Source: Tieghemostelium lacteum
Lineage: Eukaryota; Evosea; Eumycetozoa; Dictyosteliales; Raperosteliaceae
Reading direction: 5' to 3'
NCBI GenBank assembly: GCA_001606155.1
Contig: LODT01000011.1
Location: forward strand, 637,018-701,017
Length of the DNA stretch: 64,000 nucleotides
Part shown: one piece after another, positions 21,980 to 32,525 of the stretch
Numbering within the stretch: position 1 is the first letter of the stretch
Layout: every line of letters begins with the position of its first letter
Translations under genes and position numbers: made by a program
Notes under the pieces: generated by a model
Seen by the model: the letters and a program-made list of their open reading frames with translations, nothing else
Database searches by the model: none
What the model was told of the DNA's origin: nothing

Positions 21980-23584
21980 ATGGTTGATAAAATAAGAATT
22001 TTAAATGAAACTAGAAATCAGTTAATTACTAAAGAGTCTTTAGATTTTATAGTTCAATTACATAAAAGATTTAATCAAAAGAGATTGGAATTACTAAAAG
22101 AGAGAATTGTAATTCAGTCAAAGATCAATAGTAATGCATTCAAGTTAGAGAGAGATGCAAAGTCATTTGAAATTCGTAATGATTCTAGTTGGAGAGTTGG
22201 TGAGATACCAGAACTCTTGAGGAATAGAAAAGTTGATATTGTATGTCTTGATGTTGCAAACAAGAAGACTTTAATAGAATGTTTGAAGTCAGGTGCCAAT
22301 GGAATTCAAGTGGATTTTGATGATGGATATTCACCAAGTTGGTCAAATAATCTACAGTCTCAATTGAATCTCTATGAGATTGTACATGATGGTAAATATA
22401 GTGGAAAAGAGTGTCCATTGTTACTGATGAGACCTAGATCTTTGAATTTAGATGAATTTCATCTACTGGTAAATGGACAATCTTTGTCTGGTGCTTTCTT
22501 TGATTTGGGATTGTACCTGTTCTGGAATGGAAAGACTCTACTGGAACAGAAAAGAGGACCATTTTTCTATCTACCAAAACTTGAAAATTATCAAGAGGCT
22601 TTATTGTATAGAGATATTCTTGCATTTTGTGAAGACTATTTGAAATTTCCAAGTGGTTCAATTAAGGTTATTGTATTGATTGAGAATATACTAGCAAGTT
22701 ATCAAATGGAAGAGATGATTTATGCACTAAAGGATAATATAGTGGCTTTGAACACAGGTAGATGGGATTACATATTTTCGTTTGTAAAGAAGTTCTCGGC
22801 ATCTTCAGAATATATTTTACCTGCCAAATCATCATTGGGATTGGATCAACCATTTCTGGAGAGTTATTATAGATTGGTAGTATCAATATCACATAAAAGG
22901 GGATGTTTGGCAACTGGTGGAATGTCACCTCAGTATCCTTCCAATGGAAGATTAGAACTCACTGAGAAGGAGAAACTTACTGTTTACAATGGTAAGAAAA
23001 CAGAGGCACTCATGGGATTTGACGGTGCATTAGTTGCACATGCATCTGCAGTTGAGCAATGTAGAAAGGCATTTGATTCTGTCATTGGTCAACAATTGGA
23101 TAATTCACAGTGTCAAGGTGTAAAACAGTCAAAGATAACCTATGGTTTCGACCCAGTACTCAATCAAAAGTATTTCAATATGCTATCTATTGCACCTAAA
23201 GGTTTTCCAGTTTGTGAAAACGATGTTAAAGATTGTGTCTATGCATTATACAAATACATTTATTATTGGATACAAGGTAAAGGTGCTGTGGAGATGAATG
23301 GTATCATTGAAGATCTAGCATCTATTGAAATCAATAGAGCACTCCTTTGGAAATGGTTGAGTGAATCAGTTATACTCAAAGAAGGTATTCCATTTACATT
23401 TAAATGCCTTCTAATTCATTTTCAAAATTTAGAAAAGGAATTCAATCCACTAAATATTAACCACCAACAAATTCAATTCCTCATTGAATTATTTTTAACC
23501 TCTCGTGATTTTATTGATTTTATGCCAACTGTACTTTATCCAATCCTCTGTCAAAACTCAATAAAATTAACATCATCGCTCTAA
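21980..23584 (+). CDS. Malate synthase (glyoxylate cycle)
   Basis: Condenses glyoxylate and acetyl-CoA to malate, allowing growth on or mobilisation of fat. The 534-aa length is that of the A isoform, and the whole domain is present in one exon. Family marks are KRFNQKRLELLKER, WRVGEIPELLRNRKVDI, SGANGIQVDFDD, LLLMRPRSLNLDE (active-site Arg151) and VIVLIENILASYQMEEMIYA. The signature KDNIVALNTGRWDYIF at 251-266 departs from consensus with Asn for His and Ala for Gly. MGFDGALVAHASAV and the catalytic-Asp region IEDLASIEINRALLWKWL are also present. It ends in Ser-Ser-Leu, a weak type-1 peroxisome signal, so a peroxisomal site is plausible. Confidence 0.93.
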   Translation: MVDKIRILNETRNQLITKESLDFIVQLHKRFNQKRLELLKERIVIQSKINSNAFKLERDAKSFEIRNDSSWRVGEIPELLRNRKVDIVCLDVANKKTLIECLKSGANGIQVDFDDGYSPSWSNNLQSQLNLYEIVHDGKYSGKECPLLLMRPRSLNLDEFHLLVNGQSLSGAFFDLGLYLFWNGKTLLEQKRGPFFYLPKLENYQEALLYRDILAFCEDYLKFPSGSIKVIVLIENILASYQMEEMIYALKDNIVALNTGRWDYIFSFVKKFSASSEYILPAKSSLGLDQPFLESYYRLVVSISHKRGCLATGGMSPQYPSNGRLELTEKEKLTVYNGKKTEALMGFDGALVAHASAVEQCRKAFDSVIGQQLDNSQCQGVKQSKITYGFDPVLNQKYFNMLSIAPKGFPVCENDVKDCVYALYKYIYYWIQGKGAVEMNGIIEDLASIEINRALLWKWLSESVILKEGIPFTFKCLLIHFQNLEKEFNPLNINHQQIQFLIELFLTSRDFIDFMPTVLYPILCQNSIKLTSSL

Positions 23585-23849
23585 TACTAAAAATATATAT
23601 TTCACCCACCACACCCAAATTTTTTCAAAAAAAAAAAAAACCGAGTGTGATCTACATCACTATTACGACAAAATCATTTTTTGATTTTTTTATTTTCCCC
23701 ATTTCTTTCAGATATATGCAAATTTTGGATTTGATCAAATAATTTGTATATCCTATAACAATAATAATTTATAAATAGATATCTAATTTTTGTTGTTGTT
23801 GTTTTTAGTCTATTTGTAAATTGCAAATAGAATTAAAAGTTTTAAAAAG

Positions 23850-25487
23850 ATGTGGAAGGCAGCAAGAACACCATTATTTTTAATAAATAATGGTGGTGTT
23901 AATCCTTCAACTGGTGCACTTGTTCCCAATCTATCTATTAATGATAGATTGAATAGTCCCAACACAAAATTAAAGCCTATAAACAACAAACAGATATTAA
24001 AAGGAGCCAGCGATAATATAACAAAATTGGCTGTATCTAATAAGGATGTAAATCACATGACTCAATTATTGACAAAATCTGGTATTTCCATTTCATCTTA
24101 TAATAATACTAAACAGTCAACTACAACTACAACTCAAAATTCACCTTCTACCACAACTAATACAAATAGTTTAAGTTCAACTACACTTAAACAATCACCA
24201 AGTTTAAATAACCTAGTTGGACTTGACACAACAGCAGTAGCATCACCAACTTCAACAACCAATATTATAAATACACTACAATCATCTATTGATATATCTA
24301 CATTTACAGAGAGTTGTGCAACTCAAACTCTTTCTAGTAGTCAAGAGTTAACAACAGCTACCAGTACATCATGTAGTAGTTCTTCTGGACCTTCAATGTC
24401 ATTGATAGAAGACAGTAGATCAAGATACATTAGTAGATTCCAAAATGATTTTCAAACTCTATCTACACTGGGTAAAGGTGGTTTTGGAATAGTTTTTAAA
24501 GTTGTAAATAAATACGATGAAATGGAATATGCAGTAAAAAGAATTATTGTAAATAAAGAGTCACCTAGGGAACTCGAAGAAGTAAAAACAATGGCAAGAC
24601 TAAATCACCCAAATATCGTTAGATACTATAACTCATGGATAGAACCACTCAACCAAATTGATCACTATGGTGAATTAAAATCATTCCAGAACCAAATTAA
24701 TATGAATGACGAAGATGATGAAGACTTCACCAACAGCAGTGGTAAAAGTTTAACCAAATCATCAAATAACTCTACCAACCAATATATAACATTTAATCAA
24801 CAATTTCAACAACATCACAATCAAACATCAACACCTAATAATAATAATATTTATTCATTGTATATCCAAATGGAATTTTGTAAATATGGAACATTAAAAA
24901 CACTTTTAAATCAATACGCACTCAATAATGGTAGTGGCAATAACAATCTATCAAATATTGCATTTACCAGAGAGATTATAAAACAACTGTTAGTTGGTAT
25001 AAAGTATATACATTCACAGGGATTTGTTCACAGAGATCTAACACCTGACAATATATTCATTTGTGAGTCACCATTGAATATAAAAATTGGTGATTTTGGT
25101 CTGTCGACTAGTGTGGAATCTCTCAATGCCGAATTGGCAAATTCCAATCGTAAACGAAAAGGTTTAGGTACCTATTTGTACAGCAGCGTTGAACAGGAAA
25201 AAGGTGATTTTTATAACCAAAAAACTGATCTTTACAGTGCAGGTGTCATCTTTTTCGAATTGCTTTTCCAATTCAAAACCATTATGGAACGAACTAAATT
25301 ATTATCCAGTCTCAAACAGACAGGTTCAATCAAACAAACCTGTATGTCTTTTTATAAGAAATTTCAAAACGAATCAAAATTTATCGACTATTTGATTCAG
25401 CCTTTCCAATATAGACCTTATTCCGACCAAATTCAAATTGAAAGTGATAATTTCATTGAATTATTAATTCAAAGAGAGAATTTATAA
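23850..25487 (+). CDS. eIF2alpha-kinase-like (GCN2/PEK family) protein kinase
   Basis: A 545-aa single-exon kinase. Residues 1-195 are Ser/Thr/Asn-rich. The kinase domain has LGKGGFGIVFKVVNK (207-221), AVKRI (Lys230) and LNHPNIVRYYNSWIEP, then an insert of about 75 Asn/Ser/acidic residues before YIQMEFCKYGTLKTLL. The insert and the HPNIVRYYxSW motif are diagnostic of eIF2alpha kinases, which in dictyostelids (Ifk proteins) couple starvation to translation. The catalytic loop is HRDLTPDN (394-401), with Thr where Lys is usual. DFG is intact (415-417), and the APE-type motif reads LYSSVEQ, with Val for Pro. The catalytic Asp remains, so activity is possible. The histidyl-tRNA-synthetase-like part of GCN2 is absent. 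Confidence 0.82.
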   Translation: MWKAARTPLFLINNGGVNPSTGALVPNLSINDRLNSPNTKLKPINNKQILKGASDNITKLAVSNKDVNHMTQLLTKSGISISSYNNTKQSTTTTTQNSPSTTTNTNSLSSTTLKQSPSLNNLVGLDTTAVASPTSTTNIINTLQSSIDISTFTESCATQTLSSSQELTTATSTSCSSSSGPSMSLIEDSRSRYISRFQNDFQTLSTLGKGGFGIVFKVVNKYDEMEYAVKRIIVNKESPRELEEVKTMARLNHPNIVRYYNSWIEPLNQIDHYGELKSFQNQINMNDEDDEDFTNSSGKSLTKSSNNSTNQYITFNQQFQQHHNQTSTPNNNNIYSLYIQMEFCKYGTLKTLLNQYALNNGSGNNNLSNIAFTREIIKQLLVGIKYIHSQGFVHRDLTPDNIFICESPLNIKIGDFGLSTSVESLNAELANSNRKRKGLGTYLYSSVEQEKGDFYNQKTDLYSAGVIFFELLFQFKTIMERTKLLSSLKQTGSIKQTCMSFYKKFQNESKFIDYLIQPFQYRPYSDQIQIESDNFIELLIQRENL

Positions 25488-25612
25488 ATAAAGATTTAAT
25501 AATTATTATTTATTTAACCAAAAAAACCTGTTATTTAAATATTTAGTAGATTGTACATATTTAATATTTTAAATTAAATTATTATTATTATATTATATTA
25601 GTATATTATTAT

Positions 25613-28532
25613 TTAATCATCAGAAGAATAATCAGAATCTTCAGAATGTTCTTCATCTGAATATCCATCATCATTTTCATAATCAACATCTTCAGCTTTA
25701 AATGGAGTTTCTTCATCATCATCAGCATCAAGACCATTTTTGAATTTTTTAGTCATATCATCTGTTGATACAAATACTGGTTTTTCTTGTGAAAGAATTT
25801 CATCATCACTATCAGATTTTGATTTGTTTGTGGTTGTAGTAGTGGTGGTGGTAGTTTTAGCAGGAGGTGTAACTTCTCTAGCTTGTGGTCCTTTATCATT
25901 AGCAAAAACAAAAGTTGCAATATCTTTACAAGCTTTTGCTAATTTTTTATCAAGTGATTCTAGTTTCTCCATTTCATGGAAATGTTTCCATTTGGAGAGT
26001 TCATTGATACTGATGGCATCTCTTTTGTGTTTTGGAACTCTGTTGGATGGTGCACATTTACAACTGAGCATATCGTGTGTATCACAAATAGTATCTTCCT
26101 TTAGAGTAAAAATATCTTTAAGATCTCTAGTTTCAAATGCTGGTGAATTATTAGAGTCACCTTCAACGACACTAGTTGACAATGCAACCTTTGTCAATTG
26201 TCTCTGATAGATTTTCTCTTCTATTGTGCCAGTTGTCAATAGACGATATATTGAAACTACTTTTTTCTGACCTTCTCTCCAGACTCTTGCCATTGCTTGT
26301 GCATCATTAGCTGGATTCCAATCAGAATCAAAAAGAATTAAATGATTGCCTCCAATAAGATTCAAACCAACACCACCTGCTCTGGAACTGAGAAGGAAGA
26401 CAAACTCTGGTCTAGTTGGATCATTAAAGATATCAACATTCTTTTGTCTACTTTCTTGTTTAAGTGAACCATCTAACTGAAGGAACTCATATTTTCTAGT
26501 TCTGCACATGACTGCAAGAACCTCAAGAGTTTGAGTGTAATTAGATACAATTACAACACGATCTTTAGAAGTTGCACGTATTTCACTTAGTAATCTATCT
26601 ACAAATAAAAGTTTACTAGAGTATTGTGGTTGGAATATTTTGGGATTCCATTCTTTAGGGAAGAGACTGAGAGTGGATTGATTGAGTTCAGTTGGATTCT
26701 CTTTATCAGGTAGATAAACTAACTCTACACAATTTGAAAGTTTTTTAAGTGTAGTTATAAGAGGTAGGGCACCAGATGTCGATGCAAATGAACCTTCCTT
26801 TACACTGTGTATAAGATGTTTATAGATACTAGTTTGAAGCGGAGTAAGTTTACAAACAACGATGTACTCAATCTTTGGTGGTAGATATTGAGTGTTGATT
26901 ACTGCAGTTCTACGAAGAATGAATTGTGATGTCAAACGAGTCAACTCCAATGATCTTTCTTTACCCAATCTCTTTTCTTCGTCCGATGCTTCAGGGTTTC
27001 TGCTAGAAACAATAGGAGTATCATAAACATGTTTAAAAGTTGTAACATTTTTCAAAACACCTGGATTTACAAAATCAACCATTGCATAAAACTCTGTAAG
27101 ATCATTCTGAATTGGTGTACCTGAGAGAATAACTCTTCTGGTAGTTGGAATACTTGCAACTGCTTTGGTTGTCTTAATCTCTGCATTCTTCAGTCTGTGA
27201 CCTTCATCACAAACTACCAATCCAATAGTTGGAATCTTACAAATCTCATCACAATAGATTCTCAATTGGTCATAAGAGATTACTAACACATCAGCTTTAC
27301 CAAACTGCAATTCTGAGAGCTTAGCTCTACCCAATTTTGTAGAACTACCTATTGCAACGGGTATAATACCATCACCAAGCCACTTTTTCAATTCTTTACA
27401 CCAATTACCAACTAAGGAAGTTGGTGCTACAATTACTGCTTTTCTAGCTGCTGGTTCACCAGAAGGCGACTGTTTGAGAAGTGTCCATAAAATAGTAATA
27501 GCCTGAATAGTCTTTCCCAAACCCATATCATCTGCCAATATACAACCATTTCCTTTAAATCCACCTTTTAATCCCATTAGACAATCAAACATAAACTGAA
27601 CTCCTTCTTTCTGATGAGGACGAAGTTTCTTTGCCAAAAGTGGGTCAATGACACATGCAATCTTCTCATTACTTGTATCAATAGGTTGATACAAAACAAT
27701 TGCATCTTTGGCATAAGGTGAATGCAATGGTTTTGTAAGTTTTTTTTGTTTTTCCAGTCCTTTATAAGGAACTATAAAACCTTTAGGTCTACGTGCTGCT
27801 GCCAATATATATGTTGCCTTCTTTTCTTGTTTCTCTTTTTTCTTCTTTGCTATAATCTCATCAGTCTTTAGGAATATACTACCGTTCTTATATTCCTCTT
27901 CATTGACTTGAATAATCAATTTTACCCATTTATTACCAATATTCATTGAAAAGTCCTCATTAAAATATACTTCCTTCTTTTTAATCAATACTTTTTGACC
28001 TTCCTCAGGATCATTTTCACCCATTCTAGTTAAACCTGTTTTACCAATTTGTTTACCTTCTAAATTAAATATAATTGCATTTTCATAAGAAACTTCTAAA
28101 ATTGCTATATTCCCAAAAATTATAGATATTAATATCAATATTGAGTGCAATAAATTCTAAATCTATTTACATACCAGTTCCTTCTTCACCAACTTTTTGA
28201 GTATTTTTATATTTAATCAAGAAATACATAAATGGTGAAGTTGAATTCATAAATACATTCTTTCCTTTTTTAGTTTCTTCTTTTCCGCCACCTTCAGTTG
28301 TACCATTTTCACTATTATTTTCAGATTTTTCTTCTTCTGATAAAAGAGCATCTTCTACTTTTTTATTAATTTGATATAGTTGTAAATGATTGATAACTGG
28401 TTCCGCAACTTTCTTCTTTCTACCAGGACCTTTTGGTGCAGGTATAGATTCAGCTACTACACCAAGCTCAGGTAAATCTAATTTAACTTTTTTTTGTTCA
28501 TATTTAAATGATGGTGTTAAGGATCTTTTCAT
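25613..28532 (-). CDS. rad54b: RAD54B/Rdh54-like SNF2 DNA translocase (two exons)
   Basis: ATP-driven dsDNA translocase of homologous recombination. Exon 1 is 28532-28175, with donor GTATGT; exon 2 is 28104-25613. The product is 949 aa. The N-terminal basic region is followed by a small domain split by the intron: FLIKYKNTQKVGEEGTAILEV, then NAIIFNLEGKQIGKTG, matching the DUF2439-like module of RAD54B. ATPase motifs include ADDMGLGKTIQ (I), VVCDEGHRLKN (II), LSGTPIQNDLTEFYAM (III), SSRAGGVGLNLIGGNHLILF (V) and ARVWREGQKK (VI). The FVNPGVL and SRNPEASDEEK segments also match RAD54B. The usual CNHP motif is changed to SNCVEL. The C-terminus is acidic. Enzyme residues look intact. Confidence 0.88.
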
Positions 28533-28783
28533 ATTAGTTTGTTGTTATTTTTGAGTACTACTCAAAAAATTGAAAAAAGACAAAAACTTCATTTTTTTTT
28601 AAAATTTCTAAGAAAAAATTATTGTCACTGAGAAATCACAACCAAGTTACCTAATTTTATCTTTTTATATTATATATTTATACCTTTGTCCCCTTTTTCA
28701 TAGGTAAAATCTATCAATTTGGGAAATTTTCAGATATTTTTGATTTTTTCTTATTTAGTTTCCACAATCAATTACTTATAAAA

Positions 28784-30451
28784 ATGGATAGTATTCAAGT
28801 TTCAGATAAAGAATATGAGGAATTAACACCAGCTCTATCAGAAGAATCTTTTCAACATCTATTGGGGCAAATTGATATAATTTCACAGTCTTTAACATCA
28901 AATAATAATAACAATAATAATGTATTTACTCATCATCCAGAATTTATTCAAAATGGTATAATGAGAGATTACCAAATTGAAGGATTGAATTGGTTGATTA
29001 AAATGAATGAATGTGGTATCAATGGTATTTTGGCTGATGAGTTAGGATTAGGGAAGACTCTGCAGATAATATCATTGTTGGCATATTTAAATGAGTGTAA
29101 AGGTATAAAAGGACCACATTTAATTATTGTTCCTTTATCTACTGTTCATAATTGGTTAAAAGAATTGAATAAATGGTACCTAAAAGCAAGGGTCATTAAA
29201 TATCAAGGTGACAAAACCACAAGAGATTCGCTTAAAAAGGAAATACAATTGGGTCAATTTGATATATGTTTAACAACCTATGAATGTTCAATTCAAGATG
29301 CATCATTTCTCATTAGAGTACCATGGGTCTACATGATCCTTGGCGAAGGTTTTCCTATTAACAATTTAAACTCAAAACGTACAAAAGCTCTAATGTCATA
29401 TAAATCACAATTTAGACTCTTAAGTAGTGGATCACCTTTAATGGTATGTATATATCATCTCATTAATTTATGTATACATTTATTAACCCTAAAATGATTA
29501 AAAAAGAATGATTTACAAGAAGCATTGGCACTTTGTTATTTCTTGATACCAAATATATGTACATCATCAGAGGAATTTAATGAATGGTTTGGTACTAAAG
29601 ATAATGAAAATCAACATGAGATGGTTGAGAAATTACATAAAGTAATGAAACCATTTATAATGAGAAGGTTAAAGTCTCAAATTGAGAAATCTATACCACC
29701 CAAGAATACAACAGTTTTACATGCAGATTTAACACTTATGCAATCAGAATTGTATAAAAATCTATTAGCAAAATATAAAGAATTGTTTCCTAATGGTTTA
29801 TCAAGTCAGAATGGTTCAGATCAAAACTTTATTAACCTGTGTATGCAATTGAGAAAAGTTTGTAATCACCCATATCTATTTGGTGTGGAACCTGAGCCAA
29901 AAATCAATGGTGAACATTTGATTACAAATTCTGGAAAGATGATGGTTCTAGATAACCTTTTAAGAGCACTAAAAGAACAAGATAGAAAGGTACTAATATT
30001 TACACAAATGTCCAAAATGATGGAGATCATTGACAGATATATGAAATTTAGAAATTATAAATCTCACAAATTGGATGGTTCTACTGATTTTCATAGTAGA
30101 GAGGCAATGGTAAAATCTTTTAATGAAGAGAGTTCGGATTATTTTGCATTTGTTCTAACAACTAGGGCTGGTGGTCTAGGTCTTAGATTTGAGAATACCA
30201 ACACTGTTATCTTTTATGACTCGGATTGGAATCCAATATTGGATTTAATGGCAGAGGATAGAGTCCATTATATAGGCCAAACATTACCAGTTCATATCTA
30301 TCGTCTAACATGTAAACATACTATCGAAGAAATTATCCTGCAAAGATCAGAATTAAAATCACAAATACCAATGAATGTAAATGAAGTACTCTCACCTACC
30401 AATGAAGATTTAGAAAAGATTCTAAAAATCTCAGAAATACATTTAAATTAA
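28784..30451 (+). CDS. Degenerate ISWI/CHD-like SNF2 protein, probable pseudo-ATPase
   Basis: Two exons, 28784-29443 and 29507-30451 (63-bp intron, donor GTATGT), 534 aa. The SNF2 fold is complete, with IMRDYQIEGLNWLIKM, ADELGLGKTLQ (motif I, Lys91), VPLSTVHNWLKELNKW, FIMRRLKSQIEKSIPPK, QLRKVCNHPYLF, GKMMVLDNLL and LTTRAGGLGLRFENT. This resembles ISWI most closely. The acidic motif II (DEAH) reads GEGF at 187-190, motif III reads SSGSPLM rather than TGTPLQN, and motif VI reads VHYIGQ, replacing the arginine of AHRIGQ near residue 475. ATP hydrolysis should be lost although the P-loop survives. It also lacks the HAND-SANT-SLIDE part of ISWI (about 1000 aa). It is an open gene, not an obvious pseudogene. 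Confidence 0.8.
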
Positions 30452-30605
30452 ATTAATATAATTAATTACTGAATTTTATTTTACCAGAAATTTCCATATT
30501 TTTTTATCTTGCGATATTCATTTTTAAAATTTAAATTTTTGCATTTGCAACACACAATCAAATCTAATATAAGATATTTTTTAAAATAACAATCTGTAAT
30601 TAATT

Positions 30606-32255
30606 ATGGTAGTAGAAGAATCTGAAAGTTTTTATAAAGAGTTTAGTGAAAAGATATTAGAGAAACGTAAATCTAAAGCCAAAGTTATATTCTTTTGTTT
30701 AGTTGGAAGTCACTCTTTTAATTTAAATGTTGAAACTAGTGATAAGGATTACTTTGGTGTGTTTTTAGCTGATATTGAAGATGTATTATCAGGTAACATG
30801 AATACAATGGTAATGGATGATCACGATCCTGATTATGTATTATTCGAAGCAGAGAGATTTTGTGAACTTTTATATAAAGGTAATCCAAAGTTGGTAGAAC
30901 CACTATTTGTAAATCATTATTGTTATACTGCTCCAGAATGGTTGGAGATCTATAGACAGAGACAAAAGTTCATTAGTCAATCGGTGTGTTATCATTATAT
31001 TAGTTATTCAAAATCACAGTTGGGTGACGCTAGAAAAGCTGATACTTCAGAGAACTCAAATCTAAATAGTAACCATTCACAATTTAAGAAATTATATCAC
31101 ACTATTCGTCTGTTGGAGGAAACTAAACGAATGTTGAAAGGACAAGAACCATTGGTGTTCTTGCAAGGTGATATCAGAGAGAAGATTATGAATATACGTA
31201 TGGGTAGATGTGATTTCAATGAAACTCTAAAAGAGATTGATCAACTGTTTATCGAGACTGAAAGTACATTAGCAACTGTAAAAGAAACTAATTCTCTACC
31301 AAGATCATGTAATATACAGTTACTTAGCAGTTGGTTAGTAAATATTAGATTAAATCACATTAAATCTCTTGATCAAACTGATTTATTCTCTGAAGATCAA
31401 TTGGTATTAAAAAATGAAAATAAGTTAGACATTGTAAGCAAGTGTGAACAATTGATGAAAAATTATAGTATAGATGGTAAATTACTGTTCTTGTCTGAGT
31501 CTGGAAGTAAACTACACGGACTGAGATCAGAAAACAAATCAAATGATTGGATTGGTGTATATGTTTCAAAGACTAGTCAATATGTATCATTATATCCTGA
31601 TCCTAATAGAGTGGATCTAAATACAATTAGAGATGTAACCAAATCAAAATTGGAAGTTACAGTAGACCAATCAACACTTCAAAGAGATACCTATGTCAAT
31701 GGTATTCAATTATTTGAGATTTCTTATTTCTTATCGCTTTTAGCTAGTGGTAATCACAGAGCTGTTGAAGTTGTATTACCATTACCAAACAATAGTAATA
31801 TAGTACAATTACAAAGTGAAGCTTGGAAATCATTAATGTCACTCAATGGTCAATATCTTCAAACTAACCTTATTCATCATTGTTGGGGTGTATCCCAAGG
31901 ACAATTGGCAAAATCCAAGGCAATGGTTGACAAGGATTTCCAACAATCTAGAATTAACCTATCTCATGCTTGGAGACTTGTCAACAGATCTGAACAAGTC
32001 CTAGACCACAATCAATACTCACTAGTACCAAATGAAAATGAGTTCCAACAAATTCTCAATATTAGAGATTCTGACAGTATGTCTAAAGAACAATTTACCA
32101 TTTTACAAAAACAATGTGCTGATCAAATTCAGTCAGTCTCCAACAAACTCTCCAAACTCTCTATTTCCAGTGTAAAAGAAAAGAAACTCTCTGAACAATC
32201 TCTAAAACAACTCTACAAAACTTGGTTAATTAAATTAAGAAAATCTTATCTTTAA
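30606..32255 (+). CDS. Two-domain RlaP/YcgL-like nucleotidyltransferase
   Basis: A 549-aa single-exon protein with two copies of a polymerase-beta-type nucleotidyltransferase fold of the RlaP family (PF10127, predicted RNA-repair nucleotidyltransferases). Copy 1 has CLVGSHSFNLNVETSDKDYF with the Gly-Ser and metal-binding Asp46/Asp48, then YVLFEAERFCELLYKGNP and a helical YISYSKSQLGDARK segment. Copy 2 starts near residue 300 with FLSESGSKLHGLRS and SNDWIGVYV, and later ISYFLSLLASGNHRAVEVV. Its first acidic ligand is replaced by Ser, so it looks catalytically impaired. Tandem duplication with one live and one decayed copy is inferred. The substrate is unknown. Confidence 0.75.
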   Translation: MVVEESESFYKEFSEKILEKRKSKAKVIFFCLVGSHSFNLNVETSDKDYFGVFLADIEDVLSGNMNTMVMDDHDPDYVLFEAERFCELLYKGNPKLVEPLFVNHYCYTAPEWLEIYRQRQKFISQSVCYHYISYSKSQLGDARKADTSENSNLNSNHSQFKKLYHTIRLLEETKRMLKGQEPLVFLQGDIREKIMNIRMGRCDFNETLKEIDQLFIETESTLATVKETNSLPRSCNIQLLSSWLVNIRLNHIKSLDQTDLFSEDQLVLKNENKLDIVSKCEQLMKNYSIDGKLLFLSESGSKLHGLRSENKSNDWIGVYVSKTSQYVSLYPDPNRVDLNTIRDVTKSKLEVTVDQSTLQRDTYVNGIQLFEISYFLSLLASGNHRAVEVVLPLPNNSNIVQLQSEAWKSLMSLNGQYLQTNLIHHCWGVSQGQLAKSKAMVDKDFQQSRINLSHAWRLVNRSEQVLDHNQYSLVPNENEFQQILNIRDSDSMSKEQFTILQKQCADQIQSVSNKLSKLSISSVKEKKLSEQSLKQLYKTWLIKLRKSYL

Positions 32256-32525
32256 ATACCAAAAATATGTAAATAAATAGAAACAATATTAAACAAATTA
32301 AACAGTACACATTAATGATATTGTATTTTTTTTTATAATCTATATTATTTTGTATTTATTTTAATTAAAAAAAAAAAAGGTTAACTGGTTGTTTGAAGAC
32401 CAGGTAATCAAAAAAAAAAAAATAAATATAAAATTAATAGATATCGATATAATTTAAAATATAGAGGAATTATTAGTATTATTTACAGGAGGAAATTTAT
32501 TTGTGGTAGAGTAAATTTAGTTAGT

